A stretch of DNA of 64,000 nucleotides from Ahaetulla prasina (GCF_028640845.1 NC_080540.1:215557300-215621299), one strand, 5' to 3'. Counted from the stretch's first letter, positions 31,663-43,286 are shown. The notes: generated from the letters alone by a model not told the origin. Numbers and translations: made by a program.

Positions 31663-32101
31663 CAGGTAGCCTCCAACTAACAACCATTTGTTTAGTGACT
31701 GTTTGAAGTTGCAATGGCACTGAGACTTATGGCCGTTTTTCATACTTACAACCATTGCAGCATCCCCAAGGTCACATGATCAAAATTTGGATACTTGGCA
31801 ACTGGCATGTACTTATGACATGTACTTATGCATGTATGTACTGTATGTATTTATGTATGGCATGTACTTATGCAGTGTCCTGGGTCCTGCGATCACCTTT
31901 TGTGATCTTCTGACAAGCAAAATCAATGAGGGGAAATCAGATTCATTTAACAACCATGTTATTAACTTAACAACTGCAGTGATTCACTTAACAACCAAGT
32001 CAAGAAAGGTCCTAAAAATGGGGCAAATCTTACTTAACAATAGTCTTGCTTAGCAACAGAAATTTGGGGCTCAATTGAGGTCATACATCGAGGACTACAG
32101 G
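31663..32101 (-). mobile_element. TA-MITE with short internal tandem expansion
   Basis: CAGGTAGCCTCCAACTAACA to CATCGAGGACTACAG with TA ends. At 31805-31875 the word CATGTACTTATG is repeated, expanding the usual GACTCATATTTATGAC position. Confidence 0.88.
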
Positions 32102-32104
32102 TAC

Positions 32105-32919
32105 AGAGAGCGAGTCCAAGTTTTGTCATGTCCAGGGAAGACTGGTAAAACTCTTGCTACTAATCCTGGAGAAATGTTGACAATTAATGTGGAGAAGACT
32201 CAGTGATCTAATCCCTTTATGACAGCTTCCTAGGTGCATATAATATAATAATTATAGCAAAATAGTGCAGGATCCTTGAAATAATTTTAGGCAGGATCAG
32301 AGATGGGTTTTCTGTTTACATTTCTGATTTAACTTGTAGCGGCTTTAGTGTTCGATGTTTCCTGAAAAATGGAAATACTTCAAAAAAAAAAAAAAGCTTC
32401 TCCTTTTAATGGGAACTAATCCATTTTGAAGGAGCCTCCCATATAATTTGGTGCAATTGAACTTCTTCTTTAACATTTTGCTATGATTCATGTGATTAAG
32501 TCACCAGGTACAGTCAATTTTTGAAAGCGTGATTAGCCACTCTAAGGAAATTGTGCCTATCTTCAAGTTTTTTGTGTAACTGTATTTCGTTGAGTGTTTG
32601 TCCTTCAATATAGTCTTCGAGTAGGGTAGGCTGCGATAAGAACCATGGAAATGTTTTGTTGCAAAGTATCACCTTATAATTAAGTGGACTGAAGTTCTCT
32701 CTACTGGAAAATATCTGCAAAAATGTGATTTCAGCGGTACAAGTTTAAGAATCGAGATGGAGAGCTCACTCTTTGTTTAAGCCATATGATTTTTTTCACA
32801 TATTCACAGGCTTGTCCACAAGTTAAAAAAGTCAAGATGGCAAGTGCAACAATGAGATTGAAGCGTCAAAAAAAAAAAGTTTGAAACCACCATCATGAGC
32901 TGTGGTGGTACCGTGATTG
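32105..32919. other. Unassigned stretch
   Basis: Includes the second half of a duplicated phrase (see 30366-31300) near 32110-32260. Otherwise nothing recognised. Confidence 0.4.
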
Positions 32920-34648
32920 TTGTTGTTAATTGCAAAGTCGTGTCCAATCCATCGCGACCCCATGGACAACATTCCTCCAGGCTTTCCTGTCCTTTACCAT
33001 CCTCTGGAGTCCATTTAAGCTCACGCCTACTGCTTCAGTGACTCCGTCCAGCCACCTCATTCTCTGTCGCCCCTTCTTCTTTTGCCCTCAATCTTTCCCA
33101 GCATTAGGCTCTTCTCCAGTGAGTCCTTCCTTCTCATTAAGTGGCCAGAGTATTTGACTTTCATCTTCAGGATCTGGCCTTCTAAAGAGCAGTCAGGGTT
33201 GATCTCCTTTAGTACTGACTAGTTTGATTGCCTTGCAGTCCAAGGGACTCACAGGAGTCTTCTCCAGCACCATGGTTCAAAGGCCTCAATTCTTTGGTGC
33301 TCAGCCTTTCTTATGGTCCAACTTTTACAGCCATATATTGCAACTGGGAAAAGCATAGCCTTGACAATATGCACTTTTGTTGGCAGGGTGATGTCTCTGC
33401 TTTTTAGAATGCTATCTAGTTTTGCCATAGTTTTCTTCCCCAGGAGCAAGCATCTTTTAATTTCTTGGCTGCAGTACCCATCTGTGGTGATCTTGGATCC
33501 CAGGAAAATAAAATCTGTCACTACCTTAATTTCTTCCCCATCTATTTGCCAGGAATTGAGAGGGCCGGATGCCATAATCTTAGTTTTCTTAATGTTGAGT
33601 TTCAAGCCAACTTTTGCACTCTCCTTCTTCACCCAGATCACAAGGCTCTTTAGTTCCTCTTCACTTTCTGCCATTAGAGTGGTATCATCTGCATATCTGA
33701 AGTTGTTGATATTTCTCCCGGCAATCTTAATTCCAACTTTTGATTCATCTAGCCCCGCCTTTCTCATGATGTGTTCTGCATATAAATTAAATAGGTAGGG
33801 CAATATTATTCAGCCTTGCCAGACTCCTTTCCCAATTTTGAACCAATCAGTGGTTCCATGTCCAGTTCTCACTGTTGCTTCTTGACCTGCATATAGGTTT
33901 CTCAAGCGACAGATAAGATGGTCTGGTACTCCCATCTCTTCAATCCACACAATCAAACACTTTAGCATAGTCAATGAAGCAGAAGTAGATGTTTTTCTGG
34001 AACTCTCTAGCTTTCCAGTGTATGTTGGCAATTTGATCCATAGTTCCTCTGCCTCTTCGAAACCCTGCCTGTACTTCTGGTAGTTCTCGATCCACATACT
34101 GCTGGAGCCTAGCTTGTAGGATTTTAAGCATAACCTTACTAGCATGTGAAATGAGTGCAATGGTGCGATAGTTTGAACATTCTTTGGCATTGCCTTTCTT
34201 TGGAATTGGAATGTAAACTGACCTTTTCCAATCCTGTGGCCACTGTTGAGTTTTCCAAATTTACTGGCAAATTGAGTGTAGCACTTTTACTACATTGTCT
34301 TTTAAGATTTTGAATATCTCAGGTGGGATACTGTCTCCTCCACTAGCTTTGTTGTTGCTCAGATTTCCTAAGGCCCATTTGATTTCACATTCTATGATGT
34401 CTGGCTCGAGATCAGTGACTACCCCATTGTGGTCATCAGGGATGTTAAGCTCGTTTTTGTATAGTTCTTCTGTGTAATTTTGCCACCTCTTCTTAATCTC
34501 TTCTGCCTCTGTTAGGTCCCTGTCATTTTATCATGCCCATCTTAACATGAAACATTCCCTTCATATCTCCAATTTTCTTGAAGAGATCTTTGGCCCTCCC
34601 TATTCTATTGTTTTCTTCTATTTCTTTGCACTGTTCATTTATGAATGC
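32920..34648 (-). mobile_element. Bov-B (RTE clade) LINE, 5' truncated
   Basis: About 1.7 kb on the minus strand. It encodes RT (PEVQAGFRRGRGTMDQIAN, then YADDTTLMAES) and the C-terminal domain (HIVKAMLFPVAIYGCKSWTI), followed by a 3' UTR with CAGGATGGTAAAGGACAGG and AACAACAACAATCAC. Frame shifts near 33810 and upstream break it. The endonuclease end is missing. It supplies the type of tail used by the Sauria SINEs here. Confidence 0.9.
33249..33803 (-). CDS. Bov-B reverse transcriptase fragment
   Basis: An open frame of 184 codons; the ATG is internal to the parental ORF. The catalytic motif FRYADDTTLM is at about residues 33-42, then LKLNIKKTKIMA, FIFLGSKITTDG, the CSQEIKRCLLLG segment, and YGCKSWTIRKAEHQRIEAF near the C-terminus. 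A separate upstream frame (33810-34190) holds the preceding RT motifs, so a shift or deletion separates them. Non-functional. Confidence 0.85.
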   Translation of the reverse strand: MPYLFNLYAEHIMRKAGLDESKVGIKIAGRNINNFRYADDTTLMAESEEELKSLVIWVKKESAKVGLKLNIKKTKIMASGPLNSWQIDGEEIKVVTDFIFLGSKITTDGYCSQEIKRCLLLGKKTMAKLDSILKSRDITLPTKVHIVKAMLFPVAIYGCKSWTIRKAEHQRIEAFEPWCWRRLL

Positions 34649-34649
34649 A

Positions 34650-34858
34650 ATGTACAGTGATTATAATGCAGTATTGTAGGCTACTTCTGCTAACTGCCAG
34701 CAGTTCAGCAGTTCGATCCTACTGGCTCAAAATTGATTCTGCCTTCCATTCTTTCCAGATCAGTAAAATGGGGACCCAGATGGTTGGGGACAATATGCTG
34801 ACTCTGTAAACTGCTTAGAGAGGGCTAAAAACCACTATGGAGCGGTATATTTATATAT
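34650..34858 (+). mobile_element. tRNA-derived SINE (type A)
   Basis: TACAGTGATTATAATGCAG head, CAGTTCGATCCTACTGGC box B, the core GGGGACCCAGATGGTTGGG and the tail AGCGGTATATTTATATA. It adjoins the truncated 5' end of Bov-B. Confidence 0.8.
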
Positions 34859-34869
34859 ATATTCATATA

Positions 34870-35302
34870 TATTTGAAAATATTTGCAGATCCCTCGCATC
34901 CTGGACATAAACTGTTTCAACTCCTACCCTCAAAACGACGCTATAGAGCACTGCACAACAGAACAACTAGACACAAGAACAGTTTTTTCCCGAAGGCCAT
35001 CACTCTGCTAAACAAATAATTCCCTCAACACTATCAGACTATTTACTGAATCTGCACTACTATTAATCTTCTCATAGTTCCCATCACCAATCTCTTTCCA
35101 CTTATGACTGTATGACTATAACTTGTTGCTGGCAATCCTTATGATTTATATTGATATATTGACCATCAATTGTGTTGTAAATGTTGCACCTTGATGAACG
35201 TATCTTTTCTTTTATGTACACTGAGAGCATATGCACCAAGACAAATTCCTTGTGTGTCCAATCACACCTGGCCAATAAAATTCTAGTCTATTCTATTCTA
35301 TA
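34870..35302 (+). mobile_element. LINE 3' end with (ATTCT)n tail, CR1-L3-like
   Basis: Codons for FQLLPSKRRYRALHNRTT and NSFFPKAITLLNK are the C-terminus of a CR1-superfamily LINE, followed by a 3' UTR ending TTGTGTGTCCAATCACACCT, GGCCAATAAAATTCT and (ATTCT)3. This resembles the snake CR1-L3 ('Snake1') tails that have been linked to AATAG microsatellites; the exact name is inference. Confidence 0.65.
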
Positions 35303-35304
35303 TA

Positions 35305-35810
35305 AGTCTAGGTGCTACTGCTATTGCTATTTTTGCTTTACTCTTTGGAAATCCATGTTAGGGTCCCTTAGAAAACCCATTCCATTCATTAAAAACAAAT
35401 CCTCAGATTCACCCTCTTGACTATGAAATCCATGATGTGACAATATTGTTAACAAGCCATCTCAAAAGTCTAACGCAGATATTATCATCTCCTGCAAATT
35501 CAAACACATCAACTATTTCACACTTCCAAGAAAACTATTCGCAATGGAAGATGTCGAATAGGGCTTTTTCAGTAAGGTTAGACCAGCCCCAGGGGAAATC
35601 TTAGAGGGATTAGGCATTGTTCACTTCTAATTGTTGTTAATTTTTAGTTAATTAGCACTTAATAGCTAATTAATGAGTAAATTAATTTTTGTCAGCTCCA
35701 CAATTTTTTTTGTCATGGTTTAATTATTATGCCCACTGACAAAAAAATTATTAGCGTCCTCTGTTAGGGTGGAATGGGTGAAGATGAGAACTGAGTATTC
35801 CTTATAATGA
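35305..35810. other. Unassigned stretch
   Basis: Rich in TTAATT words at 35630-35700. Nothing recognised. Confidence 0.4.
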
Positions 35811-35814
35811 AAGG

Positions 35815-36040
35815 GAGTGTCTCATGGTCATGTGATCACCTTTTGTGACCTTCTGACAAGCAAAGTCAATGGGGGGGCCAGATTCATTTAACAACCATAT
35901 TATTAACTTAACAGCTGCAGTGATTCACTTACAACTGTGTCAAGAAAGGTCAGAAAGGCAAAGTTCACTTAACAAATGTGTCACTTAGCAACAGAAATTT
36001 TGGGCTCAATCGTGGTCAAAAGTCGAGGAGTACCTACCTG
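35815..36040 (-). mobile_element. TA-MITE, left half missing
   Basis: Starts mid-element at GTGTCTCATGGTCATGTGAT and ends AAGTCGAGGAGTACCTACCTG then TA. Confidence 0.85.
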
Positions 36041-36042
36041 TA

Positions 36043-36460
36043 CTTTGGTCCCTAGGTATGGGGTTTAATTTTTTTTAAAAAAGTCAGTTCATTTCCATTT
36101 GTGATTCACTGAGTACCTAAAGGCAAGTTCACACTCAGCTGTGAAAGTTTTTGGAAATTCTTTCGTTCTCTCAACTGCCTTGATGTTTTTGAAGGATTTT
36201 ATTTATTTAGCATGTGGCAGAGGTAATTATGAAAGGTGTATACGTGTCGTGCATATATCTTAATACATATTTTTCACTCCTAACTTTTTTCACTTATCTG
36301 AACTTCTGCTTCTGCAAAAACCAAAAATATTACTTGTCCATCAGTATAATAATTTCATTTTAATATTTTACTGTCAGAAAAATAACAAATATCACATGAG
36401 TTCTTAGATCTTACATTTTATTCTTCCTTCTGATCATAGCCAAGCCCCAATACTAAATCA
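36043..36460. other. Unassigned stretch
   Basis: No features recognised. Confidence 0.4.
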
Positions 36461-36463
36461 CTA

Positions 36464-36712
36464 CTGGAACAATCTGTTATAATCAAAGATAAATTTCTTT
36501 GTTTTCTTTATGGTGCTTCCAGTGTCGACGTTCCAGAAAACCCCTCCTGCAGAAAAGACTCCGAAGCCAACATCTTTGAAAGTTCTTTTACTACCATAGG
36601 TAAACTGGCACAGTTGGATGAAAATTGAAACTGGGGATTCGGGTTCCTCCCTCAGTAATACAAACTCCAAAATCTTCACCCTCATGACCTCTCTGCCGGT
36701 CACATGTTCCAA
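36464..36712 (-). other. Unidentified 83-codon open frame
   Basis: The frame begins MEHVTGREVMRVKILEFV and contains REEPESPVSIFIQL and DVGFGVFSAGGVFWN. Composition is protein-like, without low complexity, and the DNA is richer in GC than its flanks (36710-36900 stays GC-rich). No family recognised, and no clear splice sites, promoter or poly-A tail. It may be an exon, a pseudogene fragment, an unrecognised transposon piece, or chance. Confidence 0.2.
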
Positions 36713-36714
36713 TC

Positions 36715-37085
36715 CTCAACCGTCCCATGTCGAAGCATTACTCTGGCCACTCCTTCTGCAGATGTGAGCCCAGCCTGACCTTGACCGGCAGAAAAATGTT
36801 GTTATGTCTAATATCCCCTTGTACCCTCACCGCCCCTCTCCTACTTTCCCACACCGGAGAAAGTGGCAGCGTGTGGAAGCCTTCGGCCTAGTATGGCTTC
36901 CAAAGCTGACATCCAGTAGAGCATGAGAAACATAGATATTATTAAACAAGAGAATATATATTTGGAAACAGCAATTGGGAATAGCCTGTTGTTGAATATG
37001 AATACGCTCAGCTTTGATCTACAACCTTATTTTTGGAAGTTTATTTTCTATTAAAAACTAATACTTATGATCTAAAAATATCCTA
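36715..37085. other. Unassigned stretch
   Basis: GC-rich to about 36910, then AT-rich. No recognised repeat. Confidence 0.4.
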
Positions 37086-37088
37086 TCT

Positions 37089-40000
37089 TTATTTATTTAT
37101 TTATTATTTAAATTTCTATACCGCCCTTCTCCCGAAGGACTCAGGGCGGTTCACAGCCAAATAAAATACACAATAATGTTACAATATAAACACAATTAAA
37201 ATACAATTAAAAAACTTATTCAATTGGGCCGAAATTAAAAATTTAGAATAAATAATAAAAACCCAATTAAAACCCATAAATTTAAAAAACTAACCCAGTC
37301 CTGCGCAGATGAATAAATGCGTTTTAAGCTCGCGACGAAAGGTTCGGAGGTCCGGAAGTTGACGGAGTCCCGGGGGGAGTTCGTTCCAGAGGGCGGGAGC
37401 CCCCACAGAGAAGGCCCTTCCCCTGGGCGTCGCCAGACGACACTGGCGCGCCGGTGGCACCCTGAGAGTCCCTCTCTGTGAGAGCGCACGGGTCGGTGGG
37501 AGGTATTCGGTAGCAGTAGGCGGTCCCGTAAATAGCCCGGCCCTATGCCATGGGCGCTTTGAAGGCGTTCACCAAAACCTTGAAGCGCACCGGAAGGCCA
37601 CAGGTAGCCAGTGCAGTCTGCGCAGGATAGGTGTCACGGGAGCCACGAGGGCTCCCTCTATCACCCGCAGCCGCATTCTGGACTAACTGAAGCCTCCGGA
37701 TGCCCCTCAAGGGAGCCCCATGTAGAGAGCATTGCAGTAATCCAGGCGAGGCGTCACGAGGCGTGGTGACTGTGCACAAGGCATCCCGGTCTAGAAAGGC
37801 GCAACTGGCGCACCAGGCGAACCTGGTGGAAAGCTCTCCTGGAGGCGGCCGTCAGGTGGTCTTCAAAGACAGCCGTTCATCCAGGAGAACGCCCAAGTTG
37901 CGCACCCTCTCCATCGGGGCCAATGACTCGCTCCCAACAGTCAGCCGTGGACTCAGCTGACTGTGCGGGATGCCGGCATCCACAGCCACTCCGTCTTGGA
38001 GGATTGAGCTTGAGCCTGTTTCTCCCCATCCAGACCCGTCGGCTTCCAAACACCGGGACAGCACTTGATAGCTTCATTGGGGTGGCCGGTGTGGAAAAGT
38101 ACAGCTGGGTGTCATCAGCGTACAGCTGGTACCTCACACGAAGCCACTGATGATCTCACCCAGCGGCTTCATATAGATGTTGAACAGAAGGCGAGAGAAT
38201 CGACCCTGCGGCACCCACAAGTGAGGCGCCTCGGGGCCGACCTCTGCCCTCCCGTCAACACCGTCTGTGACCGGTCGGAGAGATAGGAGGAGAACCACCG
38301 ATAAACGGTGCCTCTCACTCCCAGTCCCTCCAACCGGCGCAGCAGGATACCATGGTCGATGGTATCAAAAGCCGCTGAGAGGTCTAATAGGACCAGGGCA
38401 GAGGAACAACCCCTATCCCTGGCCCTCCAGAGATCATCCACCAACGCGACCAAAGCCGTCTCAGTGCTGTAACCGGGGCGGATGCCGGACTGGAACAGGT
38501 CTAGATAGACAGTTTCCTCCAGGTGGAGGAAACTGATATGCCACCATACTCTCTACAACCTTCGCATGAGCGGGTTGGAGACAGACGATAATTACCTAAA
38601 ATAGCGGGTCCAGGAAGGCTTCTTGAGGAGGGGCCTCACCACCGCCTCTTTCAAGGCGGCGGGAAAGACTCCCTCCAACAAGGAAGCGCTCGTAATCGCC
38701 TGGAGCCAGCCTCGTGTCACCTCCTGAGTGGCCAGCACCAGCCAGGAGGGGCACGGGTCCAGTAAACACGTGGTGGCATTCAGTCTACCCAGCAACCTGT
38801 CCATGTCCTCGGGAGCCACAGGGTCAAACTCATCCCAGACAATATCACCAAGACCGCCCTCAGACGCCCCGTCCGAATCGCCACAATTTTGGTCCAGACC
38901 GTTCCGAAGCTGAACGATTTTATTGTATAGATAACCGTTAAACTCCTCAGCACGTCCCTGCAACGGGTCATCCCGCTCCCCCTGGTGAAGGAGGAGGCGG
39001 GTCACCAAACAGGGCAGCTGGGCGGTTATCTGCCGGCGCAATGAGGAGGCGTAGCAACGCCTCGCTTCCCTCAGTGCCACTAGGTAGGTCTAGTATAGGA
39101 TCTAACTAGTGTCCGATCAACCTCTGAGCGGCTGGACCTCCAAGAACTCTCTAGGCGTCTTCTCCGGCGTTTCATCCCCTCAGCTCCTCGGAGAACCAAG
39201 GGCGGTTGGGATCTGCGCGGGTCAGAGGCCGCAGAGGCACGACACGGTCTAAAGCCCCAGCCACAGCCCGTTCCCAGGCTGCGGCTAGTTCCTCTGCCGT
39301 GCCGTGAGCCAGACCCTCAGGAAGTGGCCCAAGCTCCGTCCGGAACCTCTCCGGGTCCATCAGGCGCCTGGGGCGGTACCAACGTAATGGTTCCGTCTCC
39401 CTGCGGGGTTGGGGGGCGGTCAGAAAGGCTAGGCGAAGGAGCGAGTGATCTGACCATGACAAAGGTTCTGTGACTATATCTCTCAAGTCCAGATCCTTCA
39501 ACCACCGACCAGAGATGAAAATCAGGTCCAGTGTGCCTCCCCCGATGTGAGTGGGGCCATCCACTACTTGAGTCAGGTCCAGGGCCGTCATGGAAGCCAT
39601 GAACTCCCGAGCTACTGTCGATGACGAGCCGGCAGATGGCAAGTTAAAGTCCCCCATGACTAAAAGTCTGGGGGTCTCCACTGCCACCCCAGCAAGCACC
39701 TCCAGGAGCTCGGGCAGGGCGGCTGTCACGCAGCAAGGAGCCAGGTACGTGACCAGCAAGCCCATCTGACACCTATTACCCCACCTTACAAAGAGGGATT
39801 CACACCCGGCAATCTGAGGTACGGTGGTCTCCCTCGGCTCTAGACTCTCTTTAATAACAACCGCCACCCCCCCACCCCTACCCTGGGCCCTCGGCTGATG
39901 GAATGCACGGAAACCCGGTGGGCACATCTCGACCAGGGGCACGCCCCCTTCAGTGCCCAACCAGGTCTCCGTAACGCCTATAATATCCGCGGCATCCCCC

Positions 40001-40632
40001 TGAATCAGATAATGTATTAGGGGGGCCTTATTGGCCACGGACCGTGCGTTGCATAACATCAGATGAAGGCCCAGGCTCTGAGGGTCTTGACCATCCGGGG
40101 AACGGGAGAAGGGAGGGGGATCAGGGCGCGCGATCGCCTGCAGACATCAAGCGCGCGCTCCCCGAGCGATCGGTCCCCCTTCCGCCATATCTGCCCCTCC
40201 ACTTACCGTGCAAATGGAACCACCCTCACCAAAAGGAACGCAATCTCCCCCCATAACCTCCGAACCCATTACAGAACCGCCACGAGCACGCGCAAGGACT
40301 GGCTCCCCACCCGGACCCGCCCTAACCCTCCCACCCCCCCTCCCCGACGGGTTCTCTCCCCTACCGTGAATCCCTCCCCCAACCCTTAAAATCCCCATTA
40401 AAACTCCCTTAAAAATCTCTTAAACAGCTAATTAAAAGCCCTAAGCCTCCTATTTTTAGCATGCCACCTCTCGGGCTCCAAAGCCCGTCCTCAAGGTGGG
40501 CCCTCGATAGTATGGAGGCCAAACCCGCGAGAGGGCATCTCGCAGGGCAAGAAGGTCAGCCGCCGTGGCGTTCGCATCACCAAGAAAGTCCGGCAGGAGG
40601 CCCATCCTGGGCCGGTCAAGATGGTAACAGAT
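37089..40632 (-). mobile_element. Near full-length L2 LINE
   Basis: About 3.5 kb. At the left are (TTTA)n and the tail CCGCCCTGAGTCCTTCGGGA on the minus strand. Moving right on the minus strand's 5' side are the RT (37235-39080, several frames, with LLDLSAAFDTIDH and [12 protein letters not shown]), an apurinic endonuclease (39172-40059), and a GC-rich 5' segment to about 40630 with ORF1-like codons (GLLPDFLGDANATAADLL). Many single-base deletions in the RT part break it, although the endonuclease frame is intact. The most complete autonomous element in the window, but not active. Confidence 0.88.
39172..40059 (-). CDS. L2 apurinic-type endonuclease domain, intact frame
   Basis: A 295-codon frame. 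Motifs: [14 protein letters not shown] at residues 2-15, [10 protein letters not shown] at about 25-34, [10 protein letters not shown] at about 62-71, [13 protein letters not shown] at about 131-143, TLDLIFIS at about 175-182 and [10 protein letters not shown] at about 200-209. These are the catalytic positions of the EEP/APE family (N, E, D-x-N and S-D-H). It would nick target DNA for target-primed reverse transcription. The frame ends in the linker before the RT because of a shift. Confidence 0.85.
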   Translation of the reverse strand: MLCNARSVANKAPLIHYLIQGDAADIIGVTETWLGTEGGVPLVEMCPPGFRAFHQPRAQGRGGGVAVVIKESLEPRETTVPQIAGCESLFVRWGNRCQMGLLVTYLAPCCVTAALPELLEVLAGVAVETPRLLVMGDFNLPSAGSSSTVAREFMASMTALDLTQVVDGPTHIGGGTLDLIFISGRWLKDLDLRDIVTEPLSWSDHSLLRLAFLTAPQPRRETEPLRWYRPRRLMDPERFRTELGPLPEGLAHGTAEELAAAWERAVAGALDRVVPLRPLTRADPNRPWFSEELRG

Positions 40633-40634
40633 GA

Positions 40635-41465
40635 TACAGTGACCACAACCAGTCTGTCAGTCAGTCCTGATGGGAAGCAGTCAATAGTGATCCTCGTGGG
40701 GTAACCCTCTTAACCCTTCCTTCCTTCCTTCCTTCCTTCCATTCATCCATCCATCTTTCTTTCCTGATAGAATCCACTGCACATAATATTCTGTTTCGCT
40801 GTAGTCACAAAGTACCAGTTGAAAGATACAAACTCTTCCTATCACAGGCAGGTTGTGACCCATCAAAATTCCCTAGCTGCCTGAACAGTGATTAACATTT
40901 AAAGTATATGCAAGCTGCATTCCTAATTAAAGTTCAGTAATGTAAGACTTTGAACCTGTTCGTTGCCTTTGGAAATAATCAGAAAGCAGCCTGCTTAACA
41001 CCAAAAGTCATTATCATAAAGTTTGGAGACTTTTTCCCCGCCTTCCTTCCCACTCATCAATTCCAATCATTTTTCAGATTTTGAAAAGGTGCATCAGAAA
41101 TCAAGGTGCCTTATGGTAAGCATTGGATATAGCGGTTAAGATCCTGGCCTGAGGTAAGACTAAGCCTGATGGAAATAGATTGAGTTACTTAGGGGCAGTC
41201 ACTGTTTGTCAACACAACCTTCTCGCAATCTTGGAATAAAATGGGATGAGTCCCGAAAGTGCAAGATAATTAATAAGAAATGTTGCTTTCTTGTTCCCTT
41301 TCCCTTGTTTCTTTTACATGGGGTGGAGGGGTGTGGGGGTGGCACTCTTAAACAGAAAGCATATGCTTGATAGCTCAAGTCTATGTAAAGTGGACAGTCT
41401 TGAAGATACTGAGGTGCTAAGTTACATAGGGTTTTATAGGTGAGAATCTTAGACTTAGCGATACT
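40635..41465. other. Unassigned stretch with (TTCC)n and a possible SINE relic
   Basis: A (CCTT)n run lies at 40713-40740, grading into CATCCATCC. At 41125-41260 TAGCGGTTAAGATCCTGGCC followed by a GAGTTACTTAGGGGCAGTCAC-like segment (split here) could be a very old MIR-type SINE. A G-rich run (GGGGTGGAGGGG) is near 41321. Confidence 0.35.
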
Positions 41466-41468
41466 AAT

Positions 41469-41699
41469 AGCAACAGCACTTAGATTTATATACCGCTTTA
41501 CAGTGCTTTACAGCCCTCTCTAAGCGGTTTACAGAGTCAGCATATTGTCCCCAACAATTTGGGTCCTCATTTTACCCACCTCGGAAGGCTGAGTCAACCT
41601 TGAGCCTGGTGAGATTTGAACTGCCAAATTGCAGGCAGCCAGTAGTCAGCAGAAGTATCCTGCAGTGCTGCCCTCTAACCACTGCACCAACGTGGCTTA
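41469..41699 (-). mobile_element. tRNA-derived SINE (type A), complete
   Basis: The minus strand runs from CCACGTTGGTGCAGTGGTTA through the core CAAGGTTGACTCAGCCTTCC to AGCGGTATATAAATCTAAGT and TGCTGTTGCT. The best full-length copy of type A. Confidence 0.88.
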
Positions 41700-42000
41700 G
41701 AGTAACTTTATTGTCACTTTGAATGTACACTTATTGGCCTACATTAAAATGAAATTTCATTGCATACAGCTCTCAAAGGGTCACCACCTCCAATATACAC
41801 TACGTAAAACATGACAAAATACAAAAATACAAAAGTATGCATATATAACCACATACAATATATGACACAGAGAAACAACACAGTCTAGTTCGGATGTACA
41901 CATGTACATGGTGAGAAAAACAAATCTTGAAAGTTTACCAGACAGATGGCATAGGGAACAAAGCAAATCAGCACATTGAATAGTACATTGAAACGATAGT
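41700..42000 (-). mobile_element. Probable LINE 3' UTR
   Basis: The minus strand ends GTGACAATAAAGTTACTCT after TGAAATTTCATTTTAATG and GAGAGCTGTATGCAATG, an order like that of the LINE tail at 35215-35290 (GAGAGCATATGC, then the AATAAA end). Probably a related CR1-superfamily LINE. No coding remains. Confidence 0.5.
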
Positions 42001-42013
42001 GCCTGTCACATTA

Positions 42014-42428
42014 CAGGTAGTCCTCGACTTACGACCACAATTGAGCCCAAAATTTCCAATGGTAAGTAAGATAGTTGTTCAGTGAATTTTGTCCCATTTT
42101 ATGACCTTTCTTGGCACAATTAAATGAATCACAGCAGTTGTTAAGTTAGCAACCTGGCTGTTAAGTGAATCTGGCTTCCCCATTGACTTTGCTTGTCAGA
42201 AGCTCGCACAAAGTGGTCGCATGACCCCAAGGCACTGCAACCATCATACGTACATACGCCAGTTGCCACGGGGTCTGAATTATGGTCGCTTGTACCATGG
42301 GAAATGCTGCAGTGGTTGGAACTTAAGTGGTTGGAAGGGTGTGAAAAACGGCCGTAAGTTACTTTTTACAGTGCTGTTGTAACTTCGAATGGTCATTAAA
42401 TGAATGTTTATAAGTTGAGGACTACCTG
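42014..42428 (+). mobile_element. TA-MITE, full length
   Basis: CAGGTAGTCCTCGACTTACG to AAGTTGAGGACTACCTG with TA ends. The inverted repeats are close to the consensus. Some extra sequence (GTTGGAACTTAAGTGGTTGG) lies near the right end. Confidence 0.93.
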
Positions 42429-42430
42429 TA

Positions 42431-43278
42431 CTTTGTTATGATTCTGCCTGCCCTGGACCACCAGAGAAACGCATTCCGTATCATTCTGGGTAGACCTCCG
42501 CGTAGTCTTATCTAGAATGTGTGGCAGCTGTCATTTACTCTCCTTTACTCTTGTCGGGGTATCATTTTAGAGCAAAAAATAGATCCATGTCTTGCTTTTA
42601 AAGGAACTGCTAGATATACCGACATGTATTTATTAAGTATATATAGACCAATCGCAGTGTGACAGCTTCATGCCTTCTAGCTATAAAAGCAGTATCTGCT
42701 AAATCCAAGGTTTTTTTATTTTTACTAAGATACAAGCATTTTTTATAAGAGCACTCAAGGAAAAAGAGGAAGACTTTCCTTTTCATTTCTGTTGATAGAT
42801 TCATTTAGAGGATTGGAAAGACCCAGTAAAGGCAACTCAATAAAGGCAAGGAAAGATAGAGGGTCAGTGACCTAATATTGCTTCAGTTGCTTAATATAAA
42901 TGCCGAAGGGACCGAAATTGATAGCAGTCTGGTTGTTGTCACAAAAGAATTGCTGTTTTTCTTTGGCTGTCAGGGGCCTTCAGAGAAATAATGCATTGCC
43001 TCATAAGCTTCAGCAGAATATTAAATGTTATATATCAGAAGCTTTCATAAAGTAAACATTTTATTATTGGGATTGAAATAAAGGGAAGAGTGGAGGAAAA
43101 GTAGAAAAGCTAATGTTGCCAAGGGTTCCATACAAGACCTGGGACAAACGACGAATTAAAAGGAGGAACAGATTGTAGATTTTATTTTCCATCTTCAGAA
43201 GCTTTTTCCAACTTTGTTGATTTCCAACAAAATCAAATCTGAAAAGAGGAAATAGCACTGAAAATGATTCATAGATGG
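42431..43278. other. Unassigned stretch
   Basis: No repeat termini or coding motifs recognised. Confidence 0.45.
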
Positions 43279-43286
43279 TCACACAT

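Noticed and set aside
38714..38941. Plus-strand frames across 37.7-40.4 kb
   Set aside because: Antisense to the L2 element on the minus strand.
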